DNA of 36,425 bases, from assembly GCF_018069895.1 (NCBI RefSeq), contig NZ_JAGQDH010000024.1, forward strand, positions 1 to 36,425, in the 5' to 3' direction. The translations under genes and the position numbers were made by a program. Of this stretch, positions 1 to 9,375 are shown in pieces. The notes under the pieces were generated by a model. The model was not told where the DNA came from, ran no database searches, and was given only the letters and a program-made list of their open reading frames with translations. How positions within the stretch are numbered: position 1 is the stretch's first letter; every line of letters begins with the position of its first letter. This stretch comes from Roseovarius autotrophicus (lineage in GTDB: Bacteria > Pseudomonadota > Alphaproteobacteria > Rhodobacterales > Rhodobacteraceae).

Positions 1-110
1 TTCAAACTCTCAGCCACGATCCGAGCCTTGACCTCATCTGGCCAGCGTCGCTGACCATTGGTCCGTATGTCCACCCCGTAGCCCCTGAGAAACTCCACCG
101 TAGTCGCCAT
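1..110 (-). CDS. IS66-family accessory transposase OrfA (N-terminal fragment)
   Basis: The gene starts with ATG at 110 and runs off the window after 36 codons. The visible protein begins MATTVEFLRGYGVDIRTNG and continues through RRWPDEVKARIVAESL, a wording typical of the small helix-turn-helix OrfA (TnpA) of IS66 elements in Rhodobacteraceae. In this family OrfA is a short DNA-binding accessory protein encoded ahead of TnpB and the DDE transposase TnpC. Those genes would lie before base 1 and cannot be seen, so whether the element is intact is unknown. Truncation here is due only to the window edge. Confidence 0.8.
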   Translation of the reverse strand, partial: MATTVEFLRGYGVDIRTNGQRRWPDEVKARIVAESL

Positions 111-195
111 CGCGAAACTCCTGCACCAATCTCCATCGGACACGGCATCGCAGGTCAGACAATCGAACAAAAGGTGAGGGCCAGCGACCGCTTAC
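1..195 (-). mobile_element. IS66-family insertion sequence, one end (partial)
   Basis: The stretch carries the start of an IS66-type OrfA gene on the minus strand. About 85 bases upstream of that start, the minus strand reads GTAAGCGGTCGCTGG beginning at base 195. IS66-family ends characteristically begin with GTAA and lie at about this distance from the first gene, so base 195 is the probable outer edge. The adjacent eight bases 196-203 (acggcacg) would be the target duplication if this is right. The rest of the element lies outside the window. The edge position is inferred; the gene identity is firmer. Confidence 0.6.
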
Positions 196-383
196 ACGGC
201 ACGCCGCATGTACTGATTACTTACAATTGCACAGGCATCGGGACGCCTGGGCTGCGCTGCTACGAGTGCCGCTATCTCGGGGTGCAGGGGATGCGGGATC
301 ACATGGGTCAAAGCTGGAATTGCCCTGTGATCGCCATGCTGCCCGTGAACTGGAGCGCCGTCGCGCGGCAAGTCGGACTGTGA
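196..383 (+). CDS. Possible truncated small gene with a CCHC-like pattern
   Basis: An open frame ends with TGA at 383, 25 bases ahead of the next start. Its predicted product contains CYEC followed by H and C (C-x2-C-x10-H-x6-C), which could bind zinc. No family is recognised. The frame continues upstream through the presumed IS66 end, so if it is real its beginning was probably cut off by the insertion. It could equally be a chance open frame. The rest of the 111-408 interval holds only the IS end and this frame; I see no RNA gene there. Confidence 0.2.
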
Positions 384-408
384 CGAATGAATGAGATGGA
401 GAGATACG

Positions 409-1326
409 ATGACCATTCTTGAAACCGCAAAGCACAAGATCACGGGCGAGCCGCGCCTCAAGCGCGAGGGGGATCGCATGATCCTGACCGCCGCGGACCG
501 CCTGCCGTCGAGCGGACATGAAGAGCTGACTGTGCTGCGCATTGTCAGCGTCGTCGGCGCTGCCGCCGTTCTGGTCGCGTATTATCGCCCTGAAACCGCG
601 CTGCCGCCTGAAACCAATGTTCTGCTCGATCAGGCGAACACCATGATCGTCGGGCTGGCGAATGCTTTCGAGAAGCTCGGAGAGGTTGTCGAACGGCAAA
701 CGCTCGACGTGCCGCTCGAAAGTCTGCGCGGGTGGATGCTCGCGTCTGCCCTTCTTGGTGCGGGCTTCGTCTTCCGCCATTCCGGCCTGCTCGATCTCTA
801 CACGTGGCTGACCAACCGCGAGCATATCACGCTCACCATCAATACTGAGCATCTGAGCGTGCGGCGCGGGACGTTTGGCTTTGCCAAGCGGATCAGGCGG
901 GACTCGATCACAGACGTTCTGATCCTCGCCAATCACCGCACGGGGCATGACGTGATGGTGCAGCATAAGGGCGGTCTGACCCGCCTTGCGAGCATCTACG
1001 GCGATCTTACCAGGCCGACGCTTTTGCGGATGCGGCTCAAGGAAGCGCTGGCCGATGCCGGGAATTGGTGCGCGCCCAGAGCAAGACAGGCTGGTTCGGG
1101 TTCATTCGGACTGAAACAGCTCAGGGCAGACTCACAAAGGTCTGCGCGACTGCAACCGGCCAAGCAGCTCGGGGCGCTGGTCAAGGCGATGTTAACTGAC
1201 ATCTGGGATATGAAGCTCGCAGAAGCGCACAGTGCCAGAAAGACGCTGGATGCCCAGATCAGGGAATCGGAGAGCAGACTGACTCGCTGCTGGATCGGAT
1301 CGTTGATGCGTCCAGCCCTGCGGTGA
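409..1326 (+). CDS. Unrecognised two-TM membrane protein fused to a recombinase tail
   Basis: The start is the ATG at 409, preceded by GGAGAG five bases upstream. The N-terminal 200 or so residues look like one protein: two hydrophobic stretches, around residues 45-65 and 110-130, then a beta-rich segment containing LTINTEHLSVRRG, reminiscent of bacterial PH-like membrane domains. I do not recognise the family. From about residue 245 (base 1147) the same frame changes character and reads LQPAKQLGALVKAML, a serine recombinase C-terminal sequence, so the open frame is chimeric. The natural end of the membrane protein probably lies near 1070-1130 and was lost when the segments joined. Beyond base 1068 the next frame is also open. 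Its location next to an IS end suggests accessory DNA. Confidence 0.45.
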   Translation: MTILETAKHKITGEPRLKREGDRMILTAADRLPSSGHEELTVLRIVSVVGAAAVLVAYYRPETALPPETNVLLDQANTMIVGLANAFEKLGEVVERQTLDVPLESLRGWMLASALLGAGFVFRHSGLLDLYTWLTNREHITLTINTEHLSVRRGTFGFAKRIRRDSITDVLILANHRTGHDVMVQHKGGLTRLASIYGDLTRPTLLRMRLKEALADAGNWCAPRARQAGSGSFGLKQLRADSQRSARLQPAKQLGALVKAMLTDIWDMKLAEAHSARKTLDAQIRESESRLTRCWIGSLMRPALR

Positions 1327-1611
1327 TCACAGCCTATGAAGCACGGATCGACAAGCTGGAGCGTCAGAAGATCAGATTGCGCGAGCAAGCCGAACAGATT
1401 GTGCCGCCACGGGGGCGCATGGAGGAGTTTATCGAACACGCCTTGGCGTTTTTGTCAAACCCTTGTAGTATTTACGAAAAATGCGAGTTTACCTTCAAGA
1501 GAACAGTGCTGAAACTGGCCTTTGCAGAACCTTTGCGGTATAGCCGCAATGAAGGTTATCGAACCGCTAAAACAACCTTTCCTTTCAAGGTGTTAGCGGA
1601 TTTTTTAACCC
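1138..1611 (+). pseudogene. Large serine recombinase, C-terminal remnant with frameshift
   Basis: The segment encodes the C-terminal coiled-coil and tail of a large serine recombinase but no catalytic domain. The first frame reads LQPAKQLGALVKAML and continues to about base 1275. The match then moves to the next frame: SLLDRIVDASSPAVITAYEA, then KLERQKIRLREQ, FLSNPCSIYEKC, TVLKLAFAEPLRYSRNEGYR and FPFKVLADF. One missing base near 1275 explains the shift. The frame has no stop before the tRNA gene and reads on through the tRNA's antisense strand, so the residues after about 1611 are not natural recombinase. The tail from 1440 onward is AT-richer than the flanking genes, as expected for transferred DNA. 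The gene cannot make an active recombinase. Confidence 0.75.
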
Positions 1612-1623
1612 AAAAATGCGGGA

Positions 1624-1700
1624 TGGCGGACCCAAGAGGATTCGAACCTCTGGCCTCTGCCTTCGGAGGGCAGCGCTCTATCCAGCTGAGCTATGGGTCC
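1624..1700 (-). tRNA. tRNA-Arg, anticodon CCG
   Basis: The minus strand folds as a complete 77-base cloverleaf. The acceptor arm is GGACCCA pairing with TGGGTCC, the D stem is GCTC/GAGC, the anticodon stem is CTGCC/GGCAG around the loop CTCCGAA, and the T arm is AGAGG-TTCGAAT-CCTCT. The 3' CCA is encoded. Loop positions 34-36 are CCG, which reads the arginine codon CGG. The 3' end faces the recombinase remnant, the usual side for integration of mobile elements at tRNA genes. Confidence 0.97.
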
Positions 1701-1710
1701 GGACGAGGGC

Positions 1711-1739
1711 GGTATAGCGGGGCGCGCGCGGTCCCGCAA
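1711..1739 (-). promoter_or_regulatory. Probable promoter of the tRNA-Arg gene
   Basis: On the minus strand TTGCGG (1739-1734) and TATACC (1716-1711) are separated by 17 bases. The -10-like box ends ten bases before the tRNA, which fits a sigma-70-type promoter. It lies in the 47-base gap between the sufS stop and the tRNA. It is predicted from sequence pattern only. Confidence 0.5.
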
Positions 1740-1747
1740 TCGCTATT

Positions 1748-2968
<1,221 letters not shown>

Positions 2969-2970
2969 CC

Positions 2971-3567
2971 CTACATTCCTTTGACCATGGTCACGCCGAC
3001 AAGGCTGAGAAGCACGCTCAGCGCCACCGCGAGCGCCATTATGGACAGCACAACCGCACCCGCCGCACGAAACAGGCTGCTGTATCCGTGCGCCACCGCG
3101 ACAAAGGCCAGCAGGATGACGATGCCCCAGACCGCCGACACCAGGACCAGCGCCGCCGCGAGCACCGGCACGGCCAGCGCCAGCACCACGATGGCCATCT
3201 GCACCAGCAACCGCATCACCTGCATCCAGGCAAGCAGGGGAACGAGTTCGGTAAGGGTGCCCTGCCCGCCCAGATATCGCCCCACATAGGTCAGCGCCAG
3301 CGCGGTGAGCGCCAGCGCGCCGAACAGCATCACCGCGAAGATGAGCGGCGTGTGAAAGGCTGGCCCCATCACGCCCATGGCCGTCGGATCGGCGGGCGGA
3401 CTCATCCTGATCGAGAGCGTATAGACCAGCGTGTTGAGCACCGCCATCAGCGCCAGCCCCGCCCACGCCGCCTCGACCGGCAGGCGCAGCGCAAGGATGC
3501 GCGCCGCTGCCGTGCGCGGCTCGAACAGGGTATGCCGCACCAGGGCCCAGAAATCCGCGCTGTTCAT
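2971..3567 (-). CDS. YIP1-family membrane protein, second of a pair
   Basis: The product has about 198 residues and several hydrophobic segments in the YIP1 style, for example LIFAVMLFGALALTALALTY, VVLALAVPVLAAALVLVSAV and IMALAVALSVLLSLVG. The start chosen is the ATG at 3567 (MNSADFWALVRHTLFEPRTA), which overlaps the stop of the upstream gene as ATGA; an ATG at 3579 is an alternative. The segment FEPRTAAARIL resembles the N-terminal motif of bacterial YIP1 proteins. It sits between sufD and sufS, two bases from the sufS start, so it is almost certainly co-transcribed with the Fe-S genes. YIP1 proteins are polytopic membrane proteins; a role in Fe-S assembly is inferred from position only. 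Confidence 0.8.
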   Translation of the reverse strand: MNSADFWALVRHTLFEPRTAAARILALRLPVEAAWAGLALMAVLNTLVYTLSIRMSPPADPTAMGVMGPAFHTPLIFAVMLFGALALTALALTYVGRYLGGQGTLTELVPLLAWMQVMRLLVQMAIVVLALAVPVLAAALVLVSAVWGIVILLAFVAVAHGYSSLFRAAGAVVLSIMALAVALSVLLSLVGVTMVKGM

Positions 3568-4049
3568 CGCCTGCTCCATCCTGTCTCACACAGCCCGGAT
3601 ATCCAGAACCACAGGAAAACGCCACACCAGATCGCGCCGACGATGGTCAGGCCCACGCCGGGGCCAATGAACCCCGCCACCAGACCATGCAGAAGCAACA
3701 AGGGAGAGGTGGCAAGAAACGCCCAGAACAGCGCCAGCCGCGCGCCAAAGCCCGTTACCCGCCCACCGATCACGCGCGCGACAAGCTGGCTGAGAAATGC
3801 CAGCAGGTAGAACATGAGCGGCGCAATCACGATCCAGCCCAGAAGCGCCCCCGCGAGGCGCGGATTGAGCGCCTCGCCCGCAAGATGGGCCTCGCGCGCG
3901 AGGCGCGGCCATTGCGCGATGAACACCACCGCGCAACCCGCCATCAACAGCGCCAGCGCGCGATCTTCCCGCGTGCCCATTTCCAGCAGCCGCCTGACCA
4001 CCCGCCGCGGACCGCGATAGGTGGCGGCGATATCGAGCGCGACAGACAT
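3564..4049 (-). CDS. YIP1-like membrane protein, first of a pair
   Basis: The 161-residue product begins MSVALDIAATYRGPRRVVRR at the ATG at 4049, which overlaps the sufD stop as TGATG. An upstream in-frame ATG at 4073 lies inside sufD and is less likely. Four hydrophobic segments are visible: ALLMAGCAVVFIAQW, LLGWIVIAPLMFYLLAF, LFWAFLATSPLLLLHGLVAG and LTIVGAIWCGVFLWFWISG. The arrangement resembles the neighbouring YIP1-family protein, so the two may derive from duplication and could form a heteromer. Coupling to sufD and to the next gene places it firmly in the suf operon. Its function is unknown and family assignment is less sure than for its neighbour. Confidence 0.7.
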   Translation of the reverse strand: MSVALDIAATYRGPRRVVRRLLEMGTREDRALALLMAGCAVVFIAQWPRLAREAHLAGEALNPRLAGALLGWIVIAPLMFYLLAFLSQLVARVIGGRVTGFGARLALFWAFLATSPLLLLHGLVAGFIGPGVGLTIVGAIWCGVFLWFWISGLCETGWSRR

Positions 4050-5326
4050 CAGCCGTGCCGCCGCTCCAGCCATACCTCGAAATGGCCGATGATCTCGTCA
4101 CGCAGCCCCTCGTCGGCGATCTCGGCCACCGCCTCGGCCAGGAAGGAAACCACCATCAGATCGGTGGCGATCGGTCGCGGGATGCCGCGCGCGCGCAGAT
4201 AATAAAGCGCGTCCTCGTCGATCGCGCCAGAGGTGGAGCCGTGCGAACAGGCGACGTCATCGGCGTAGATCTCCAGTTCCGGCTTGGCAAGAAACTGGCT
4301 GTCGTCATCAAGAAGCAGCGCCTGGCTGATCTGATAGCCGTCGGTTTTCTGCGCGCCGGGTTTGACAAGGATCTTGCCCTGAAACACCCCTGTCGCGCCG
4401 TTGCCGAGCACCTTCTTGAACACCTGACGGCTTTCGCCACGGAGCGCGTCATGGGTGACAAACACCGTGTCGTCATGGTGAAAATCGCCCCCCCCCATCG
4501 CCGCACCCGCGACATGGGCGCTGGCGTCATCGCCGTTGATCTCGACCACGCATTCGTTGCGCGTGAGCACACCATTTGCGGTCAGGGTGAAGGTCTTGAA
4601 CACGGCCTCTCGGGCGAGACGGGCAAAAGTATGGGTAATCGCGCGGCGTTCATGGTCAGGGCCCTGAATGCGAAGATGGTGGAACGTGGCGCGCTCGGCC
4701 ATGTCCACCTCGATCACCTTGTTGAATCGCGCGGCGGCCGGGCCGGTTTCGAGAAGGGTCAGTTCGGCCCCTTCATCAAGTCGGATGCAGTGATGCAGGA
4801 TCGCATCGGAAGTCTCTGATTTATGGACATAAACAATATGGATTGGCCTTGACGCTCGCCCCGTCACATGGATCAGCACGCCATCGCACGCCTGAGCGGT
4901 GTTGAGCGCGGCCAACGGGCGCGGCACCGGGTCTTGCCCGCGCGCCTCGAGCGTGCCGTAGAGATCGCGCGCCCAATGGATATCCTGCACCGCGACATCG
5001 GCCAGCCTTTCGATCCGCACGGCCTCGAGCGCCAGATCGTCGCTTGCCTGCGCATCAAAGACCCCATCGACAAAAACGATACGCAGCCTGTCCACCGTGC
5101 CGAACACCTCCGGCACCTCACCCTGAAAAAGCACGGCGTGCGGGGCCTCGGGCGCAGTCAGGCTGTCTGGCTTCGTGAATTTCCAGTATTCGTCGCGCCG
5201 TTGCGGCAGCCCCATTTCGGCAAGCCGCGCCTGCGCCGCCTTGCGCGCGGCGGTGATCCACACGCCACCCTCGGGCAACGGGCGCGCCAGCGGTGCCGCG
5301 CTCTCCTTCGCCTGCGGGGCGGCCAT
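4049..5326 (-). CDS. sufD: SufD, Fe-S scaffold subunit of SufBCD
   Basis: SufD pairs with SufB and the ATPase SufC to form the scaffold on which Fe-S clusters are built. The 425-residue protein has the SufB/SufD beta-helix core in its C-terminal half, with landmarks such as AHVAGAAMGGGDFHHDD, FQGKILVKPGAQKTDGYQ and ADDVACSHGSTSG. The histidine of the ACSHG motif corresponds to the conserved SufD histidine near the SufB-SufD cluster site. The ATG at 5326 is preferred because it overlaps the sufC stop as TGATG; a GTG one codon upstream is also open. Its own stop overlaps the next gene in the same way, so sufC, sufD and the first YIP1-like gene are translationally coupled. Confidence 0.96.
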   Translation of the reverse strand: MAAPQAKESAAPLARPLPEGGVWITAARKAAQARLAEMGLPQRRDEYWKFTKPDSLTAPEAPHAVLFQGEVPEVFGTVDRLRIVFVDGVFDAQASDDLALEAVRIERLADVAVQDIHWARDLYGTLEARGQDPVPRPLAALNTAQACDGVLIHVTGRASRPIHIVYVHKSETSDAILHHCIRLDEGAELTLLETGPAAARFNKVIEVDMAERATFHHLRIQGPDHERRAITHTFARLAREAVFKTFTLTANGVLTRNECVVEINGDDASAHVAGAAMGGGDFHHDDTVFVTHDALRGESRQVFKKVLGNGATGVFQGKILVKPGAQKTDGYQISQALLLDDDSQFLAKPELEIYADDVACSHGSTSGAIDEDALYYLRARGIPRPIATDLMVVSFLAEAVAEIADEGLRDEIIGHFEVWLERRHG

Positions 5327-6081
5327 CACACCACCTCCGTCAGGATATCGGCATAGCCGTTCTTCTCGACCTCGAGCGCCAGTTCGGGCCCGCCCGTCCT
5401 GATGATCCGGCCATCGGACATGATATGCACCACATCGGGCACGATATGATCCAGAAGCCGTTGATAATGCGTGATAACGAGAAAACCACGGCCCTCGTCG
5501 CGCAGCGCGTTCACGCCATCGGCAACCAACCTCATCGCGTCCACGTCAAGCCCCGAATCGGTCTCGTCGAGGATGCACATGCGCGGCTCCAGCATGGCCA
5601 TTTGCAGGATTTCGTTGCGCTTCTTTTCACCGCCGGAAAAGCCCACATTCACCGGCCGTTTGAGCATGTCGGCATCGATCTTGAGCGCCTTGGCCTTCTC
5701 GCGCACCAGCTTGAGGAAATCGGCGGCGCTGATCTCTTTCTCGCCGCGTGCCTTGCGCTGCGCGTTCACAGCAGTGCGCAGAAAGGTCATGTTGCCGACG
5801 CCGGGAATTTCCACCGGGTATTGAAAGGCAAGGAAAAGCCCGGCAGCGGCGCGCTCCTCGGGTTCCATCTCCAGCAGGTTCTCGCCATCGAGCGTGGCCG
5901 ATCCTTCGGTGACCGTATAGCCGCCCCGGCCCGAAAGGACATAGGACAGCGTCGATTTGCCAGAGCCGTTCGGTCCCATGATCGCATGAACCTTGCCCGC
6001 TTCGACGGTCAGGTTCACACCCTTGAGAATGGCCTTGTCCTCTTCTTCAAGATCGACGTGCAGGTTTTTGATTTCCAACAT
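5326..6081 (-). CDS. sufC: SufC, ABC-type ATPase of SufBCD
   Basis: SufC is the soluble ATPase that drives conformational change in SufBCD during cluster assembly. The protein is 251 residues, normal for SufC. Walker A is GPNGSGKST at 36-44, the signature FSGGEKKR is at 148-155, Walker B CILDETDSGLD is around 169-179, and the switch histidine lies in LVITHYQRLL near 205. The GGEKKR signature and ETDSGLD wording are specific to SufC among ABC ATPases. It starts 29 bases after the methyltransferase-like gene and shares its stop with the sufD start. No membrane segment is present, as expected. Confidence 0.97.
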   Translation of the reverse strand: MLEIKNLHVDLEEEDKAILKGVNLTVEAGKVHAIMGPNGSGKSTLSYVLSGRGGYTVTEGSATLDGENLLEMEPEERAAAGLFLAFQYPVEIPGVGNMTFLRTAVNAQRKARGEKEISAADFLKLVREKAKALKIDADMLKRPVNVGFSGGEKKRNEILQMAMLEPRMCILDETDSGLDVDAMRLVADGVNALRDEGRGFLVITHYQRLLDHIVPDVVHIMSDGRIIRTGGPELALEVEKNGYADILTEVV

Positions 6082-6110
6082 TTTTTATCCTTTCGATATT
6101 CTTGGCGGCA

Positions 6111-6713
6111 TCACGGCCGCAGCATCATCTCGATTGCAGGGGCGAGGTCGCGGGGCGCGAGCGCGAGCGGCAAGACCTCGAACTCGGCCATCCGGCCGAC
6201 CATGCGGCGCGGCGCGCCGATGAACTCCTCGATACGGTGGTAATGACGGCGCGGGGCGTAATCGTCGAACAGAAGCCGCAACGGTGCCTTCGCATGAAGC
6301 GCCGCCGCCAGCGCACAGCCCGTGCGAAACCGCCCGTCCACCAGCACCAGATCGGGGGAGACGTCATCGCGCTCCAAAATGCCCAGCGGGTAGCGGGGAT
6401 AGCGCAGATAACCGCTGCGGTCCGTCGGGTGCCCCCATTGCCTTGTCGGGCCGATATCGGCCCAGATCACCTCGACCGTCGTGCCGGTCGCGGGCGGATT
6501 GGCCTTGAACCAGCCGCGCATCATAGCGGCCCAGGCCTCATCGCTCTCGACCGACCAGACCCGCTTGCCCGGCATCTCGGACGCCATCACCGTAGAGCCG
6601 CCCGAGCCGTATTCAAGGATCGCCGAGGCGTCCTCATAGGCCGCGCGCAGATGGGCGGCCTCGGCTTCGGGCAGGGTCAGCTCGGGGCGGGCTATGGTGT
6701 CAAGCTCCGACAT
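6111..6713 (-). CDS. Class I SAM-methyltransferase-like protein inside the suf operon
   Basis: The 200-residue product starts at the ATG at 6713 (MSELDTIARPELTLPEAEAA); longer readings overlap the sufB end. ILEYGSGGSTVMASEM near residues 32-47 looks like the glycine-rich motif I of Rossmann-fold methyltransferases, VWSVESDEAW after it resembles the acidic motif II, and PDLVLVDGRFRTGCAL resembles the beta-4 region. The rest is short and lacks an obvious substrate domain. It lies 17 bases after sufB and 29 before sufC, so it belongs to the transcript. The substrate is unknown; a fold without methyl transfer activity is possible. Confidence 0.75.
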   Translation of the reverse strand: MSELDTIARPELTLPEAEAAHLRAAYEDASAILEYGSGGSTVMASEMPGKRVWSVESDEAWAAMMRGWFKANPPATGTTVEVIWADIGPTRQWGHPTDRSGYLRYPRYPLGILERDDVSPDLVLVDGRFRTGCALAAALHAKAPLRLLFDDYAPRRHYHRIEEFIGAPRRMVGRMAEFEVLPLALAPRDLAPAIEMMLRP

Positions 6714-6730
6714 CGGTGCGCGGGCGGGGC

Positions 6731-8254
6731 TCAGCCCACCGACCCTTCCAGCGAGATCGCCACAAGCTGTTGCGCTTCCATGGCGAATTCCATTGGCAAA
6801 GCCTGAAGCACCTCGCGGCAGAAGCCGTTGACGACAAGCGCCACCGCCTCTTCCTCGTCCATGCCACGGGCGCGGCAATAGAAAAGCTGGTCATCGTCCA
6901 CCTTCGACGTGGTGGCCTCGTGCTCGACGCGGGACGAATTGTTCTTCACCTCGATGTAAGGCACCGTATGGGCACCGCATTTGTCGCCGATGAGCAGGCT
7001 GTCGCATTGGGTATAGTTACGGCTGTTCTTCGCCTTGGGATGCATCGACACAAGCCCGCGATAGGTGTTCTGCGCATGGCCCGCGCTGATCCCTTTCGAC
7101 ACGATCCGCGAGCGGGTATTGCGGCCCAGATGCACCATCTTGGTGCCGGTATCGGCCTGCTGGTAATTGTTGGTGATGGCGATGGAGTAGAATTCGCCTT
7201 GGGAATCGTCCCCGCGCAGGATGCAGGACGGGTATTTCCACGTCACCGCCGAGCCGGTCTCGACCTGCGTCCACATCACCTTGGACCGATCCCCACGACA
7301 ATCAGCGCGCTTGGTGACGAAATTGTAGATACCGCCCTTGCCGGTCTCGTCGCCGGGATACCAGTTCTGCACGGTGGAATATTTGATCTCGGCATCCTCG
7401 AGCGCCACAAGCTCCACCACCGCCGCGTGAAGCTGGCTTGTGTCGCGCTGCGGAGCGGTGCAGCCTTCAAGATAGCTGACATAGGCACCCTTGTCGGCGA
7501 TGATCAGCGTGCGCTCGAACTGGCCGGTGTTTTCGGCATTGATGCGGAAATAGGTAGAGAGCTCCATCGGACAGCGCACGCCGGGCGGCACATAGACGAA
7601 CGAGCCATCCGAGAACACCGCCGAATTGAGCGTGGCATAGTAATTGTCCGAGACCGGCACGACCGAGCCGAGATATTTCCTGACCAGTTCGGGATGCTCG
7701 CGGATCGCCTCTGAGATGGAGCAGAAGATTACGCCCGCCTGTTTCAGTTCCGCCTGAAAGGTGGTGCCGACGCTGACGCTGTCGAACACCGCATCAACCG
7801 CCACCTTGCGGCCCTCCGCCGGGATACCCTCGGCCCCTTCGACGCCCGCAAGGATCATCTGTTCCTTGAGCGGAATGCCCAGCTTTGCATAGGTCGCAAG
7901 CAGCTTGGGATCGACTTCATCAAGCGATTTCGGCTTTGTCTCCATGGACTTGGGGCGGGCATAGTAATACTGGTTCTGAAAGTCGATCTTGGGATAATCG
8001 ACCATCGCCCAGTCGGGTTCCGTCATCTGGAGCCAGCGGCGATAGGCCCCGAGACGCCATTCGGTCATCCACTCGGGTTCCTCGTTCTTGGCCGAGATGA
8101 GGCGCACGATATCTTCGTTGAGCCCCATGGGCGCGAAATCCATCTCGATCTCGGTTTCCCAGCCATATTTATAGGCGCTGCCCACTTGCCGGACCGCATC
8201 GACCGTTTCCTGATCGACGCCTTCCTTGATCTGCACTTCGTCTACCGCCGCCAT
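6731..8254 (-). CDS. sufB: SufB, Fe-S scaffold subunit of SufBCD
   Basis: SufB is the main scaffold subunit that receives persulfide sulfur and holds the nascent cluster. The protein is 507 residues and begins [20 protein letters not shown] at 8254. Family landmarks include [99 protein letters not shown] and [20 protein letters not shown]. The cysteine in TQCDSLL corresponds to the conserved SufB cysteine proposed to accept sulfur. The CDS starts 15 bases after the upstream desulfurase, which would supply a sulfur donor at the head of the operon. Confidence 0.97.
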   Translation of the reverse strand: MAAVDEVQIKEGVDQETVDAVRQVGSAYKYGWETEIEMDFAPMGLNEDIVRLISAKNEEPEWMTEWRLGAYRRWLQMTEPDWAMVDYPKIDFQNQYYYARPKSMETKPKSLDEVDPKLLATYAKLGIPLKEQMILAGVEGAEGIPAEGRKVAVDAVFDSVSVGTTFQAELKQAGVIFCSISEAIREHPELVRKYLGSVVPVSDNYYATLNSAVFSDGSFVYVPPGVRCPMELSTYFRINAENTGQFERTLIIADKGAYVSYLEGCTAPQRDTSQLHAAVVELVALEDAEIKYSTVQNWYPGDETGKGGIYNFVTKRADCRGDRSKVMWTQVETGSAVTWKYPSCILRGDDSQGEFYSIAITNNYQQADTGTKMVHLGRNTRSRIVSKGISAGHAQNTYRGLVSMHPKAKNSRNYTQCDSLLIGDKCGAHTVPYIEVKNNSSRVEHEATTSKVDDDQLFYCRARGMDEEEAVALVVNGFCREVLQALPMEFAMEAQQLVAISLEGSVG

Positions 8255-8269
8255 CGCCTCTCTCCAATC

Positions 8270-9313
8270 TCAGACCAGTCTGGCCCGGTGTCGCTGCCAT
8301 AGCCTTGCCCAGGCATCGGCAAGGCGCAGGGCATCTTCCTCTGTCGTCTCAGGTCCGAGCGAGACGCGCAGCACCGACGAGGCGGCGGTAGCGTCATGGC
8401 CCATGGCCTGCAAGACCCGACTTGCCCGCACCTTGCCGCTGGAACACGCAGACCCTGCCGATACGGCAAAGCCCGCAAGATCGAGCGCCATGACCTGCGT
8501 CTCACCTTTCCATCCCGGTGTCAGGATGCAACTGGTGTTGGGCAGACGGGGCGAGTCTTTCCCGACAAAAATAGTCTCATTAGATATCTGCGCAATAGCG
8601 GATTCTAGAATGTTTCTAATTTTTTCCACGCGCGCCCATGTGCCTGCGGCCAGATCGCGCGCCGCCGCCTCTGCCGCGGCCCCAAAGCCGACGATGCCGA
8701 TGATGTTCTCGGTGCCTGCGCGGCGGCCCATCTCCTGCCCGCCGCCCCTGATCCGTGCCGCCACTTCGGTGCCGCGCCGCACCACCAGCGCGCCGATGCC
8801 CATTGGCCCGCCCAGCTTGTGCGCCGAGACAAGCGCCATCTCGACCCCGGTCCAGTTGAAGGCCACCGGCAGCTTGCCGAAGGCTTGCGTCATGTCGCTG
8901 ACGGCAAGACCCTCGGGCAGGGTCTGGATGATGCCGGTCTCGGAATTGGCAAGTTGCAGCGCGGTGCGGGCGGGATCGGGTACGCAAACCTGCCCGTTTG
9001 CGTCCACATCCAGATCCTCGGTGATCCAGGCCCGCACGGCGTCATGCTCGATACCTGCCCCGACAAGGCCGCGCCCCTCACAGGCAAGCGCCGCCGCCTC
9101 TGTCGCGCCGGAGGTGAATATCACATCCGCGCCCTCGGCCCCGAAGGCTGCCGCCACCTGCGCGCGCGCCCGCTCGATGAGGGCCTTGGCGGCGCGCCCT
9201 TCGGCATGGACCGAGGAGGGGTTCCCGGTGACATCCATCGCCGCCACCATCGCCGCCAGCGCCTCGGGACGCAGCGGTGCGGTAGCGTTATAATCGAAAT
9301 ACGCGCGAGGCAT
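8270..9313 (-). CDS. IscS/NifS-like cysteine desulfurase at the head of the suf operon
   Basis: This PLP enzyme converts cysteine to alanine and enzyme-bound persulfide. The start is the ATG at 9313 (MPRAYFDYNATAPLRPEA), backed by the ribosome site AAGGGGG about five bases upstream. The protein has 347 residues, shorter than IscS (about 400). The PLP lysine is K166 in SAHKLGGPMGIGALV, and C290 sits in VSAGSACSSGKVRAS, a longer flexible loop typical of group I IscS/NifS enzymes and unlike SufS. The operon therefore encodes two desulfurases of different groups. In relatives an IscR-type regulator usually precedes this gene, but here lpd lies 62 bases upstream. Confidence 0.93.
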   Translation of the reverse strand: MPRAYFDYNATAPLRPEALAAMVAAMDVTGNPSSVHAEGRAAKALIERARAQVAAAFGAEGADVIFTSGATEAAALACEGRGLVGAGIEHDAVRAWITEDLDVDANGQVCVPDPARTALQLANSETGIIQTLPEGLAVSDMTQAFGKLPVAFNWTGVEMALVSAHKLGGPMGIGALVVRRGTEVAARIRGGGQEMGRRAGTENIIGIVGFGAAAEAAARDLAAGTWARVEKIRNILESAIAQISNETIFVGKDSPRLPNTSCILTPGWKGETQVMALDLAGFAVSAGSACSSGKVRASRVLQAMGHDATAASSVLRVSLGPETTEEDALRLADAWARLWQRHRARLV

Positions 9314-9375
9314 GCCTACCCCCTTGCCGGTTCGCATCGAGGGGCGGGCTGTGCCAGTTCGCGCGCGCGCCCCGC

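Noticed and set aside
217..966. 249-codon minus-strand frame opposite the membrane-protein gene
   Set aside because: Its composition is that of an antisense shadow and it has no recognisable motif; the plus frame has a ribosome site and membrane helices.
2969..3625. Extension of the sufS frame to 625 residues
   Set aside because: The extra part is a shadow of the YIP1-like gene in another frame, with Gly/Ala/Arg-rich sequence and no family features; the ATG at 2968 gives a normal SufS.
9314..9375. Promoter or terminator between lpdA and the desulfurase
   Set aside because: The spacer is GC-rich with a short CG run but has no convincing -35/-10 pair or hairpin with T run.
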